DNA of 64,000 nt, taken from NCBI RefSeq assembly GCF_036323735.1, contig NC_086024.1, forward strand, positions 70,238,924 through 70,302,923, given 5' to 3'. Below are positions 22,500 through 35,847 of this stretch, piece after piece (positions within the stretch are counted from its first letter, which is position 1; each line of letters starts with the position of its first letter). Under the pieces are notes generated by a model that searched no databases, was not told where the DNA came from, and saw nothing but the letters and a program-made list of their open reading frames with translations. This DNA comes from Rattus norvegicus. Taxonomy: Eukaryota > Chordata > Mammalia > Rodentia > Muridae. The position numbers and the translations under genes were made by a program.

Positions 22500-23480
22500 G
22501 TTTTTATTTTTATTTCCTTAGTAATATTTATCAATTCTTGGAGATTTTTATATAGTGATCATTTTAAATGAAACTAGAATTGTATCATTTCCCCCATTTT
22601 TCTACCAACCCTTCTCTCTTTTTTTCCCTTCAATGCCTCTCATTTAGCCCCTTGCCAAATTTGTGACCTTTTCTCTGTTATTACATAAACGTAGACACAT
22701 GCGTAGATACAGAAATACAACTTTCACAGTTTGTTTAGTATTACTGTATGCATATGATTTCATAGCTGATCTATTATTGGTATTGAATCTATGGGGAAGG
22801 CTATTTCTCCTGGTCTCTACATGTTAGCTGTTTATAGTTTCCCGACTAGTGGTAGAGTCTCATGAGATTTCCTCACTCCAGGCTTGCATGACTATTGCTG
22901 GTTTGCTTTTTTAGATCTTATTAAGACAGTCATATTGGTGAGGTATTATGGGTAAAGATTCCCTGTCATTTCAAGGATATATAATCCTAGAGCAGTTTTC
23001 CTAGCCCTCTGTCCCTTACAGTCTTTCTGTCTCCTCTTCCTCCATGCTCTCTGTCTATAGATGAAGCAGTTTTATTTAGGTGTTATCATTGGCACTGGCT
23101 ACCCCATGATCAGTTGATTCCTGCATTTTGGTCAGTTGTAGTTTCTGAAGTAGTCTTTATCTGTGGCAAAGAGGATTTTTTTTTTATTAGAGGTGAAAGC
23201 TCCCCTCATCTGTGAGTATTAAGATTGCAGTTGGAAATTGTGTTAGTTCAGTAATGAAGAAGAAATAGGTTCTCTTCTAAAATCCATGATCTTACCACAG
23301 GAAGTTTTAAGTTTCTAGTACCAATGAATCTTGTTTATATAATTGGGTTATTACCCGTTTGATTTGATTATTATCTTTAGGTTGCAAACAAACCTAATAC
23401 CTTATGGCACTTCCTCAAGGCCAATACCAGAGCTGCTTTGATGTACTAATAAAGATACAGATAAACTGATGTTGTTACTG
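22500..23480 (-). mobile_element. Rodent Lx-like L1 non-coding fragment
   Basis: A diverged copy of the same rodent repeat, with recognisable stretches 'ATTGGTGAGGTATTATGGGT' (22934-22953) and 'TAAGATTGCAGTTGGAAATT' (23220-23239). No coding potential. Confidence 0.55.
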
Positions 23481-24515
23481 GCCTAGGCAAGATGCAAATT
23501 ACTTGCCCAGTGTGGTGCAGCTTGTAAATGACATTATCAAGGCTAAATGGTTCATTCTGGAGAGTTCTTAGAGAAGAGCTGGTGGTAATTTGCCATTCTG
23601 AATATGTGGATTTGACAGAGATGAGTATATTTTTTTGTTTCCTTATAAAAACAGAAAGTTTTAAAACAAATGTAACTTAAAACAAGCACTCAAACACCTT
23701 TGGCAGCTCAAAGCCATGGCTTCTCCTGTCCCTTAGGTCTGTTCAGCTTTTTAGGATGAATGTTGTGGTTTTTCCCTTCAATCACTTCCCAGAAGAGCAG
23801 CAAATAAAAAGACAGGAGCCGCTAACAGCAGTTTCAAACCTGTTCTCCCTCACAGAATTTTAGACATATCTATCCCACACTTTCTCCAAATCCACACTTA
23901 AATACACATTGTATAGAAAATAAGTAGTCTTAATATTTTTCCTTGGATGACATCATTCTCTCTGATAGTTTGAATTCCTCCAGGAAGCATAAGAAGAATA
24001 GTAGTGTCACAGTACAGCAGCAAAAAGAAATTAATGCACTGAAGATTTGACTTTGCCAGAACTTTAAAGATATTTAACATGGATAATCTCATTTATTTTT
24101 TTGTTTTTGATACCTTCATTAATATTGTGAGACAATGAGACCAGTAACAAATTCATACGAATATTATATTCAACTAAAAATTCATGTGCTCAGTTGAAAA
24201 ATCACCCTGCTGCTTCACTCTAATTCTGCACATCCCTCCCTCCCTTTTATTCCACCTCTCTGCATTACTGTGCGCTGTTCTTCCAGCCAGTGCTGAAGCA
24301 GTTAAAACAGCATTATCAAGTCTCCTATCTATGACTGTGGGAGAAAAACCTTAGGAGAGAACCTGCATTAGTTTTATCGATCTGCTTTTGCAGAATTGAA
24401 AACAAAAAGCCATCGTGAAGCACATCAATAGAATTACAGTTTCCCCTCTGAGAACATACTGCATTGGCGTTTGGATTTGTTCTCATCTAAAGAAGGAGCA
24501 CGTGCGCGCGGGCTT
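23481..24515. other. Unique-looking DNA, possible conserved non-coding segment
   Basis: No gene or dispersed repeat was recognised. The part at 24180-24480 has balanced composition and no repeat signature, which may indicate constraint. It ends at a CG-rich step (CGTGCGCGCGGGC at 24501) before a CA tract. Confidence 0.35.

Positions 24516-24556
<41 letters not shown>
24516..24556. repeat. (CA)n microsatellite
   Basis: About 20 CA units, directly preceded by alternating GTGCGCGCG. The whole is a potential Z-DNA-forming run. Confidence 0.95.
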
Positions 24557-24558
<2 letters not shown>

Positions 24559-27189
24559 TTATTACGTGCTAGAATAGACTGGCTCTGATGAATTACTGGC
24601 AGCTCCACATATCTTCCTAGTGTTTTGTTGATTTTCTCCACTCATGCTAGCATTACTCATTCTGAGTTTTAACAAATTATAGAGGATTCTTTTGTTTATT
24701 TATCAATTTATTTTCTCAGTGATAGACACAATAGAAAACGAAAACCATATACAGCTTATAAGTCATTAAGTCAAGCTCTGAGAACTGTGCATATTTCAGA
24801 ATAAAACCTTTCTTTCCCTTTTCTCTTTCCTATTTAATTTCATCTCAGTTCATAAAAATGTTGGCTATTGTTTATCACATATCCTAGCTGTGCATGGCAG
24901 ACAGTGAAACGAAAATGGTAAAATATTATTGTATTCAGAGAAGGCACTCTGAAATGTAAAATTACATCAACAAACAAAATAAATAGTATATGTATATTGT
25001 CTAAATAATTTACATATTCAAATAGACAAAATAATAAAATTATAGCATCTTCTTAAAATACTTCATAACAAATATCTGCAACGTCAATTTCAGTTTTTTT
25101 TCTTCTGAGAAACAATTTCTACAGAAAAGCAGCAATTTACATCTTATCATCTTTAAGTGAATTAAACACTCACATATACTATTCCCTCATGACTTGTGTA
25201 AGAAATGTCCATATATCAAAGGCAAAACGATGCAAATAAAGTCAAGGCTGTCTGGTAGGTGTTTTCTATGCCATCGTCTTGTCTTTGGAGGGCATGTCCT
25301 TCTGTGGCAAGAGTCAGAACACTGTATGTAGACACACATTAGAGGCTCTAAAACATGAAGAGCAACACTCTTCTTCCACCTTATTCCTCTTTTGTACAGC
25401 TTTCCCACCTTTTTGTGTCTGACGCTTTTTTCTCCTAGTGAAATTCTCAGGTCAGAATTTTCATTTACAGAAAAATGCTGGGATCACATAGAATAAGGCC
25501 ACTAATCAAGGAACCAACCCAAATGATGTAGGCATTCCTACTTTGTGAGTCTTACTGTTTCCACAAGAGATGGTGGGAGCATTATTGATGACGTAGATAA
25601 GATTCAGATATGTAGAATGATGCCATAAAATTTTTAAAAAATATTTATTTCAGTGCTATAAGCCACTATATTTTGAGAATTTGAGTAGAATTGAGAGTCA
25701 TGCCCTGTTTAGCTTCTCTTTATTCAATAGGGTTATTTTAAACAGTTAGTGAGCAGTTGTGAGAAAGGGCATGAATCGCTAAGTTCTCCCAAGCTGGCCT
25801 TTCTTGTGGAACAGCGATCAGATGTCACTAGAAGAGAGTAACACAGTTGATGCCACTTTGCTTGTAAAATGGGTTGTAAACAACATGAGTCTGATTTTAT
25901 TAAATTACCTTTTCTTTGTAACAAACACCATCTGTTTGGAGTTGGCAGGTCTCCTGCAAGAAAATGCTGGAAAGGTATCCTGAAATAGAAAACAAAATAA
26001 AAGTTTTGTTTTTCATAATTGACCCTGGTAATTTGCTGGGGTTAGGTTGCATTGGTTCAGTTTAAAGAATCTATTTTGCTGTTTTGTAAAAGTTTGTTCA
26101 GATTTTTAGTCTTGCTTGAAATAGCTGCATCATGCTCAGCACTGGTTTTCCCTTTTATATCAAAGATAAAAGATAATTTTACTACCACCCGACATTTTTA
26201 TTTTACAGAGGAGCGAAGGACCATAGGAACTTCAGCTTTTGAAGTCATGACACGGTGAAAAAATGTTAGCAAATTCATCTTTGCTACTGACACGTCCTAT
26301 ATTAGTCTCTTTTTATTCCAATCCCAATAGAAGTAAAATTAATATGATTTTTTTCTGGGTCCTTTTGTAATATAGAATATGGAGTTGGATTAAAAAGTAT
26401 GAACTACCTTAGAGTCATCAGACATGAAACATCTTTCACAGCTCACCAAAATCCAAATAATGGTGTGATAGATAATGCCTATGTGAGATGTCCTCAAGTA
26501 GAAGTTTACTGAGGTCCTTGATAAAAATATTCCAATAAGGTAGAAATATTTAATTATTCTTGAATGATTGCTGTTGCCTTGTCTATTAGAAAACAAGCTG
26601 CAAATAATTTTGGTGTGTTGACTTTTTTCAGACTCATTAATTGTCAGTGACGATCGGGCATTTATTATGAAAGAAATCAGCCTGGAATTAGTGATTTTAA
26701 GTGTGAGGACATGTTAGTTTAGGTGAAAGGTGAACGAGGTCGTCTATACATGTCATAGCAAACTAAACTTGGTTAGATGAAGTTATTTTCAACTTTGCAA
26801 ATAGTATGAAGTAATTGTTGATGTCTCTTACTAATTGTACTCCTACCTGCATAGTTATCACTTCCAATATTAAAATTTACAGGGATAAGAGATTTTCTGT
26901 ACTTTAGTTAAAAATATCTGACAAAGGCAGTATAGTCCAGTCTTAGACAGTGAATCTACACTTGCATTAGGAAGCATAACATCTTACTGGAAAAGAAAGA
27001 GGAATCTAGAGTTCTATTTTCATATGTGTGTTTTACAATTCCTAATTAACTTTGTCTGAATGAAAATCATGTAGTTATGTGATGTACAAAGGTCCAAAAT
27101 TGACTTTGGATGAAGGACCTGGGTTCCAAATTAAAAAAAAATACTTATGGAAGACACAATTTTGTAGCAATGTGCCAAACATCTTAAGT
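24557..27189. other. Repeat-poor unannotated DNA
   Basis: No gene or clear dispersed repeat. Open frames of 62-73 codons here show no domain or codon signature. Confidence 0.4.
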
Positions 27190-27355
27190 TTCTTCATTAT
27201 TAACCTCTACAGTCTCCATGAAGTAATCATCCCTAAGACATTTGTTTCTGATTCTAAATTCCTCAATGAGAAACACAGAGTCCCAAAATAGTACCTGAAA
27301 TAGCTGAAGAAGTAAAATGGCTTATATAGGTGTCAAACCCGGCTTCAAGGACAAA
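27190..27355 (-). mobile_element. MIR-like SINE fragment (tentative)
   Basis: The order of motifs (AATGAGAAACACAGAGTCCC at 27265-27284, then 'AAATGGCTTATATAGGTGTC', then 'AAACCCGGCTTC') resembles the central and 5' part of an ancient MIR on the minus strand. It is strongly diverged. Confidence 0.45.
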
Positions 27356-27723
27356 GGTATATTAATTACTGGGAGCATATTTCAAAGTTCACTTCCACAG
27401 TTTGCCATTTCATTACAGTCTTGGCCAAAGTTCAGAAAGATGAGATCTTTATCATTTAACTCCAGTAAAATTATCATGACATAAAGAAAAAAATGATTGT
27501 GATTTCATTTTTAACCAGTCTATTAGAAAGACACAGGATATTCTTTTTTCTTTCCTGGCTTTAGGATTTTTCTTTCCTTCCCCCTTTCCCTGATTTTTGC
27601 CTCTATTTTCAGCACAACTTCTCAAGCCATCTCATTTTCTGTTATTCCATTGTTCCTTTATGCCGTTATGACATTCATCATGTAGTATTTAGGAACTAGA
27701 GTAGTATTTCATTTTATTTTTCC

Positions 27724-27792
27724 TTTTAAACAAGGTCTTGCTATATAGCCTAAGTAGATAATAGACAATACAGCCTATATCATCCTAGTATC
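27724..27792 (-). mobile_element. B1-like SINE fragment
   Basis: AAACAAGGTCTTGCTATATA (27729-27748) corresponds to the antisense 3' part of B1. The 5' part is lost. Confidence 0.5.
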
Positions 27793-30700
27793 TTCCTTAA
27801 CTCTGCATTTACAGATAAGCCTGAACATCTCATTAAGATGGGATATGAAAAATGTGTTTAAAAATGATGATTGTGTAGCATATGACATGAAAAGTTCCTG
27901 GGATACAGAGTACAATGTGTATTCAAAGGGAAGTCTGCCTCCACTTCCCTTTAAATATAAAGACAAGATGGATAAAAAAATGATAAACAGAGAGTTAGTG
28001 ATGGGAGTCTTAGTGTGAGGAATAAGACTTGGATGCATGGGAATGTTAGAATAGAGACACCACAAATGAACATATAGCCAAGGATCTGACATTCAATAGT
28101 CGAGTAGTAATGTCCCTTTCAGTTGAATGCTCAATAAATGGAAAATGAAGGTGCCAACTAGTGCCATGTCAAGTCAATAAGTGTTCACATAACACATTGA
28201 ACTTTATTCCTTAAGTAATACCATCTTGGTAATTTTTGAGATTAATGGCAATAGCTACTATAATTATGTTTAATAACTTGAAAATATAATTGTATTCTAT
28301 TCATGAGTATTACACATTAGGCTTCTTGGGAAAACAATTAGTTGATAAAGACTTATGTGCAGTAAGTGGTCACAGAGTGTTTGGTTATCTGGAATCATTG
28401 CAGAAGAAACTACCTACCATGATGTAGCATGTTATGCTACAGGTACAGGTTTTGTTTCAATGCTATAAAATGTTCTCCACTGACCTACCTGTATGGATAC
28501 AGAAGATCAGATGTTACAGTCCCAGGTTCTCTGAGCCTTTCTAGATCATTTTTAGATGCTGTAAGGTAGTAAGAACCAAGTCATTTTTTAACCTTTCCTT
28601 CTCCAGTTAAATTATTTATAAGTATTCCTATGTTGATTGAATTTTTACATAGTAAAATTAAGAATAACATACCAAAGCTTTCTGGATAAATGAGTTTTAA
28701 TTGTATATTCTCAAACACTAAGTTATTTTAACTATACTGGAAATGCTGTAGATCTTAAATTTCTGTTGTTTGTTAGATGAATTTATGCTGTGATAAGGTT
28801 AAGTTACTTAGGCACTTTCAGCATTGCTTATAGGTTGCAGAGGTGGTAGTTGCTATAATTATCATAATGTAACAGGATGTTTAAGATCCTCCAAAGCATT
28901 GATTATTACACTAATTTATGTTATATAAACTATTAACTTATCTTCTAATCTACACTTAATGATACATCATTAAGTTTGAGGTATGATAGGATTTCAAAGC
29001 CACATAGTAGTTGGCCCAGAGACATTTATTCTTTCGATATGAAGAAAGCTGTGATGTGAGTCTAGATTGGCACACACAAAGATACCTATCATCCTATCTA
29101 CCTCATATATGAGATTTTCATCTCCGAACCAAAGCAGAAACATACAATAGGGAAATAGTGTGAAACGGTATCAAATATAGTAGTTTAATCTATTGAGAAT
29201 ACTGGGTATGCTGCAATATCTTAACAACTTTTCACACGTTGACCTAAAATTTGATGAGAAGATTCTGGATTAACTTCTGAATAATCAGAAGAAAGTTATA
29301 TGTAATTCTAGTATGTGCTACATTCATTTCAATGAGGAATTCAAACAGGGAGTGGGTGCAGGAAATAAAGAATTTTTTCAGGAAGTAAAATAGTTATTAT
29401 ATTTCTACGTAGTCTAAGACTAATATCACCACAACTAAAAGGCTAAAACATATTGTAAGTCTTGCATTGTGGATCTGGTTCCACAGATTGGTTTCATATG
29501 CAGGTTTAGTTCTCATCAGCTGATTAAAAACTATCAGTGTAATAACCCATGCACAAGAAAGCAAAATTTGAAAAGAGGACAGCCAACAATGAAACACTGT
29601 AAAAATAAAAGTACAGATATGAGAAAGATATGTCTCCCGTCTCAGTTTGCATGCTTACCATGCGTAAGAAGAGAAGATAGAGCAAAGGCTACTGTAGAAC
29701 ATAGACCTGTGAAGCAATGACCAGGGGATCCTTAAAATACTTCCATGAGAAGTGAACTACAGAGAACTCACTGAAATTTTGTCCTAAGTGAGAAAGAATA
29801 TTTAGTGCTGATGGTGAGATTCAGGGTTCTAAATACATATGAACTAACAGGATTCTACAACTTCCAACCTAACCCTTTTTAGCAGTGTACTGTCTGTGGG
29901 AAGGGAGCAAGGATGACTAAGGCAATCTTTGGAGACAATTTTTGCACTTTGAACTTGTGCTCAGATGTTATATAGTTATGCTGGAAAGATATTCAATAAT
30001 TAAAAAGTACACAAATTATGAAATTTATCTGATCTTACATTGACTCTAATGGGGCTTTGAGAATATGAATCATTAAGCACCACATTTTTATAGCTTTTAG
30101 CATCTTAATTTACATAACAAATCAGGTAACCTTACAATAGTAAGACTATTTTTTTGATGTTACATAATATCATGAGGTAAATGTAGATCCATGTGCAACA
30201 ATTTAGTACTAAATCAGAAATAGAATATATACATATTTATATACTTATTTCTCTATTCTAGAAATCTTTTTCACCATTTTTTCTTTATTTAGTAAACACT
30301 CAGCCCAATGAAACTGTAAATCATAATAATAGAAAGCTTGCTATTATATGATTGAGCTAAGTGTAAGCACACTGGCCAAGACAATGTCAGGCTGGAGCGG
30401 GTAGTGATTTCTATGGCAGGGCTAATATGTCACAATGTAATAACTTATAAATATACTTATGTGGCATTATTAAGGGACTAAGCATGAAGCCCCTGGTATG
30501 GAAATGATGCCATTGTGCTCTGTAGCATTCCAACAAAGCTGGGCAAAGCACATGTGTATATGCAAGTTCAGATGTGTGAGAGATGGATACAGTGTGAGAT
30601 GTGAAATGAGCAAAGTAGAATGGGTAACACAAATTTTCTCACAGTAATTTCCTGTTTTGTACTTAGGTCAGACTGTTTGCTAAATGTTAGTCCAAAATCA

Positions 30701-31647
30701 CTTCAGAAGACCAGTAAATGAGGTACGAAAATATATAAAACAGTATAACACAACTTGAATTATTTAAATACTTTCAAGGAAAGATGAATTACATACAATT
30801 AGAGTGGGAAGTAAGTGAAGTTCATAGTTAACAGCATCAAACAGTAAAAGAAGAGTACTGGGATGGTTTAAAATGGGATGCCTCCAGAAAAATACGCATT
30901 CTTCTTTGTTATTATAATTCTAGATCAAGGCAAAGAAAAGTCTTTGTGAAAGTACATCCAAGCATTAAACTCTGTTTGTCAAATATGTGCTTTCTGAATA
31001 CTGGCAATGGCATTTTAAAAAATATTGCCGCAAGAGAAACTGACTCATTTCCTCTTCCCCAACAAGAAAATAGCTTAACGTGTTTGATAATTGAGATACT
31101 AATCCACATCAAGCTAAACTGAAGCCAAACCAGTGTTGCATTTTACCTGCTTTGAGCACTCAAGATGAATATTATACTGTTAATCAGAGAATCATTTTGA
31201 GCATTTTGTTGGACCTCCTTTTTAAGACCAAGTTCACGAGGAATGTATTTCATGTAGTTACTTCAATCACTCGCTGCTTGTACACAGTGTTTTAGAAACA
31301 GAACTTAACAGTGTTCCCTTAAAATGGCAGTGACTATGATTTACCTTAGTAGAATTTCCTTGCGTGTTAGAACTCTTTGGACAATACAGCACTTTCAAAA
31401 GCCCTTGCCTACAATTACATTCATTTTATTTCTATTTTCTTAAAAATAGAGGAAAGTGTATTTGAAATCTGTACTCTGTAGGAAAAAAAAAGAATATACA
31501 TTGGAGCCTAAAAATACTTAGATTTAGCTTTATTTTGTAACTATTTCTAAAGCCATGTCCATTTTCGTATGTCCTAATTTTGATATGCTCATTTTATAAT
31601 TAAATTATGAGTTCCTTTACAAAAAGTTTATACATAAAGCAGTAATC
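27793..31647. other. Repeat-poor unannotated DNA
   Basis: Nearly 4 kb with no SINE, L1 or microsatellite that I recognise, and no convincing exon. The segment 31130-31480 has mixed composition and could be conserved. Confidence 0.4.
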
Positions 31648-32215
31648 TGTAGAGAAATCTTAATCCACCATCATGGCTGATTGGTTAAGGGATTTCATCT
31701 AAAGACCTAGATATGAGTTATCTGGATGGAGTGTAGACATGCCACACACCTTTAAACCCTCTGGCTGGAGGACAGACATGCCCATGATATATACCTTTAA
31801 GCTAAAGTGAGTTTTTAGGAGGAAACAGACATGTTTGAAAGTGACATCTAATAGAGGGAAGAAAGTTCAGTTGAGTTCAATGCACTTCAATTGAATTAAG
31901 TTGAATTTAATTGAGTTTGTGCAGTTCCATTCAGTTCCTTTCAGTTCGAACAGTCAGGCAGTGAGGGCATTTGAGTTCATGGAATTCAGAGGCAGTTTTT
32001 CTTTTCCCAAGCAGAACAATTCAGTATGAAGCCAAGAGAAGTGAGTTTGAATCAGTTAGCTTGGGTAGGAAATTTGAGCTATGACAGCTTAATTGAACCA
32101 GCCAGTCAGAGTTCAGAAAGAACCAGAAATAGTGTGCATATTTAGCAAATAAACCTCTGACAGGGCAATTATTTCATGAGAATAAAAGTTTTTCTTACAC
32201 TCTTTATTGTTATAG
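31648..32215 (+). mobile_element. Rodent LTR-like element with decamer sub-repeats
   Basis: It opens TGTAGAGAAA and contains a block of about ten 10-bp units of GAATTNAGTT type (31864-31960), a GCAAATAAACCTCTGACAGG segment with a polyadenylation signal (AATAAA at 32147) and a second AATAAA at 32181. This layout is typical of rodent RMER-type LTRs. The ends and target duplication were not resolved, and no viral coding sequence is present. Confidence 0.5.
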
Positions 32216-32239
32216 AGTGTGCCTAGGAAACATTCTTTC

Positions 32240-32241
<2 letters not shown>

Positions 32242-32306
<65 letters not shown>

Positions 32307-32310
32307 TTTT
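32242..32310. repeat. (CT)n microsatellite with (CTTT)n end
   Basis: About 25 CT units grade into CTTT and oligo(T). The last part probably belongs to the A-rich tail of the adjoining ID element. Confidence 0.9.
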
Positions 32311-32406
32311 TTTTTTTGGTTCTTTTTTTTTCGGAGCTGGGGACCGAACCCAGGGCCTTGCGCTTCCTAGGCAAGCGCTCTACCACTGAGCTAAATCCCC
32401 AACCCC
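32311..32406 (-). mobile_element. ID element (copy 1)
   Basis: On the minus strand the core begins GGGGTTGGGGATTTAGCTCA and ends CCCAGCTCCGA, followed by an A-rich tail (32311-32330). It carries the pol III A box (TAGCTCAGTGG) and B box (GGTTCGGTCC) inherited from its tRNA-Ala/BC1 ancestry. It is inserted at the edge of a CT tract; CTCTTTCTTT after the core resembles the tract and may be the target duplication. Confidence 0.95.
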
Positions 32407-32829
32407 TCTTTCTTTTGTTTCATATTTTTCTTCCTCAATGAGACATGTTAAACAAGCATCAGTCTTGACAACATCACTAGCTAGGACCGTATTATTTTAA
32501 TTCTGATAATAATGGGTTGAAATTTGTGCATACTTATATAGCTCTACAATTGTCAATTATGTTTTTCACAATACAAGCACTTATCTACAATAACATCGTA
32601 GATGTTCTTGTAAATTTACTTTTTATTATCACAAGTATCACCCAGTTGAGTGAGCAGGCTAGTTTAACCCAAATACTTTTTCCAAATTATTAAAGTATCT
32701 TTTAACTTCCTCCTTCCTTTAAGTTCTGTGTCTTAATAGTGAGCCCTATATCATATATGTTATTATCTTGTTCTTATAGTTATTTGATAATTGGTGTCCA
32801 AATAGCTTCTTAAACTCCTTGAGAGTCAT

Positions 32830-32968
32830 ATTGCATTGTATCACACACCTTTAATCTCAGCACTCAGGATGCAGAAACACGTGGGTTTCTATGTGCTTAA
32901 GGTCAATTAAGTCTACATAGAAAATTCTATAGAAGGCAGAACTATGTAATGAGAACCTGTCTCTGAAA
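32830..32968 (+). mobile_element. B1 SINE (degenerate)
   Basis: ACACACCTTTAATCTCAGCA (32843-32862) to GAGAACCTGTCTCTGAAAC matches 7SL-derived B1 from start to end. It is heavily mutated and has lost its A-tail. Confidence 0.85.
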
Positions 32969-33075
32969 CATTGAGATAAGACTGTATGTTAAGTTTCATT
33001 TGTATGATCAGAGTAATTAACATATTTGATAATTCTCTGTTAATATTGTTGATTTTCAATTGCATAATCAATTTT

Positions 33076-33169
33076 TTTTCCTTTTCTTTTTTTTCGGAGC
33101 TGGGGACCGAACCCAGGGCCTTGCGCTTGCTAGGCAAGCGCTCTACCACTGAGCTAAATCCCCAACCCC
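33076..33169 (-). mobile_element. ID element (copy 2) with 13-bp target duplication
   Basis: The core lies at 33094-33169 with an A-rich tail at 33076-33093 (minus strand). CATAATCAATTTT is perfectly repeated at 33063-33075 and 33170-33182. The A and B boxes are intact. Confidence 0.97.
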
Positions 33170-33182
33170 CATAATCAATTTT

Positions 33183-35764
33183 AATTTTGAGTTATACTGT
33201 TAATTTCTGTAGCTCTGAATTGACCCAGAAGAATTTCTGAATCTTGGTCCCTTAGAGCTTAAACCTCAGTGTTTGTCTCTAGAACTCTTTAAGCCCACGT
33301 CTTATTTAGGATTTGGAGGGCAGAAACAAGGAACTATAGCTTGAAGTTTTTTATTCTAATAATCAAACATATACATGAAAATCTGAGCACTGTTTTCAGG
33401 ATTTTATGCCCAAATTCCTACTGCGAAATGATTGCAAATTAAATTTTCCAAGCAAATCTATTGAATAATCTTTGAAAATCCATCATTAAATTATCATATA
33501 TGACCTTTGGAAATCATATTCTCTTCAAGAACATATTGTTAATTCTTAGATTTTTTACCTTACAATTTAAACATAATTTCTCCTTACTCATATGCATAAC
33601 TCATAATTTAAACATAAATAATCTCTCAAAAGGAGAGATTATTAGTTGAAAATCTTGGTATCTTGGAACTTTATTTAAAATAACTGTGTAACTTACCTTT
33701 CATTCATGTGTGAAGGGAGCAGTTTCTAAATAGAAGACATCTATGTGGCTGAATGAAAATTGTATTAGAAATTTATTCAATTTCCAAATTCAGCAGAGCT
33801 CCTGAGTTCTACACTTTTCCTGTTCTGGGCCACAAATTAACCAATGTTCAGATCAAATATTTGTTTCATAAATTTACCATTTACCGTTTTTAAGATTCCA
33901 ATAAATTCTAACCAGGCTTTTTGTCTGGTGAAGATAAAGTCAATTAATCATCAAGGATCTACCTGGTCATCATCTGTATTTAGCTGACCTCAGCAATATT
34001 TACTTTAGCCCTATGCCGGGTTTTGCAATATTTTAAACCTACGTAAACATACTTTATACATCTTATATTAAAATTAAAATTGATCTTAGGATTTCTTTGC
34101 TTTAATAAATAAATTTCCATGGGTTCAATTTATTCTTATTGACATCTACACTTTTGACTAGAACAAAGAATTGAAGTATAATTGCTTAATGAAAGCCAAA
34201 TTATTCTGATTATTGCAAAGTAGGATTCCAGGCAGTTGGCAAATGTTTTCAATACTTTGGGTAAACTTTGGAGAGCACAGTAGGTAAAATTTTCGTATGT
34301 AAATTTTTAAAATTTAAAACAGTGTGCTTAAAGGCATTATATACTCCCTTGTTCCAAACTCTTATATGAATAACAAGCCCATTTCTCCCAGGAAAATAAT
34401 GTGTACCATCAATAAAGGTATAACAATACTCCTCATGCTCTCTAATCTCTGTACCTAAATATGTGAAATCAGGAAGGAATCATAAAGAATACCTTTGCTT
34501 ATTAATACCAACGACAGCAAAGCACATTTGCTGAAACTCTTCTCACAGAGCTCTTTATCTGATTTATCACTTAGAAGCCATGCAGTTCTGTCAAGATGAC
34601 ATACAAGGTTTGTGTGCTCATTGAGTGGTAAAAATGAAAACACAATACGTGACAATAAATAGACATTTGCCAAACAACCAGCTGTTTAAAAACCACATTT
34701 CAGCTATGGTAACCTCCGAAGAGATGTTTTCGTCTGATTTTTTTACATTTTAAAATGAGACTTACATAATTAAAATGAATTGTTTTAAATTAAAAAGTTA
34801 TCGTGTACCTTAGTTAGCCACAATACCCCCATGTTTCACTCTGCTTCTAGGAGTTATTTGTACATATTTAACAGGGGCGCAAACAGAATATGTTGCACAA
34901 TTTACTTGATTGGGGAAGGAAATTTGACTGATGATAGTAAACAGAAGAAAGAAGAAAAGTTTTTTAATTTTATTTAATTATGGAGTTAAGATAATAGCTC
35001 AGAGGTAGTGTGCTTGTGGAGGCAGAGAATTTGAATGTTTGCATAGTTTTAAGAAATTTATATTCATCTTATGTAGTTTTTCATTGGGCAGGTAATTTGA
35101 GTGCTTGCTAAGTACCTATTGAAATAGTCACGAATGTACAATGGAATATGCTCTAGGCAAAGGCTTCTCTATTGAAAATTATGGAGAAATCATATATACA
35201 GTGACACATTGCAGACCTGAGCATAAAGAATAATAAAGCTAATAAAACTACTGCATTGAAATTTGTGATACAACTGTATGCTTCATTATAGAATTATGTC
35301 TTGTTCATGAGAGACAACACATTATTTAAGCCATTACTGTCAGGGAAATTATCATCTCTTGCAATGTTTTAACAGTAAAGAGTTTGTTAAATGTATTTGT
35401 TTATTTTCATATTTTCTAGCCCATATTTTCAACAATCTTGTTGAATTTCTTTATCAACTATCAAACTATGCAAATTTGCAAGTTTTAATATATGTACTTA
35501 TGTTGCCTGCATAGGAGCTATTTTATTCAAATTCCTATGCTTTTTTGCATTTTATATCCATTATGATTGTGGTAGTCATAATCATGTTCAACAAAGCAAA
35601 TAAGAATATTCTTCTTTTCTGACTTCAGAATTAGAATATTCCATCTTTCCTATATTTCAGTTACTAAAATATTCATTCACTTAAATGTTTCCTGTCGGAT
35701 ATTTCATCTCTCTATGTACCTTCTATGTCTCTGTCTTTGTCTCTTCCCACACCTTCCTCTGACC

Positions 35765-35766
<2 letters not shown>
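33183..35766. other. Unannotated AT-rich DNA
   Basis: No gene or dispersed repeat was recognised. It contains a short perfect hairpin at 33617-33643. Confidence 0.4.
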
Positions 35767-35801
<35 letters not shown>

Positions 35802-35847
35802 ATGTATGTGTGTGTGTGCCTGTGTGTGCCTGTGTGTGTGTGTGTGT
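35767..35847. repeat. (GT)n microsatellite, interrupted
   Basis: About 40 dinucleotide units with GC, AT and CC interruptions. It gives spurious Cys-Val and His-Thr frames. Confidence 0.95.

Noticed and set aside
32217..32441. 74-codon frame on the plus strand
   Set aside because: CT microsatellite followed by antisense ID element.
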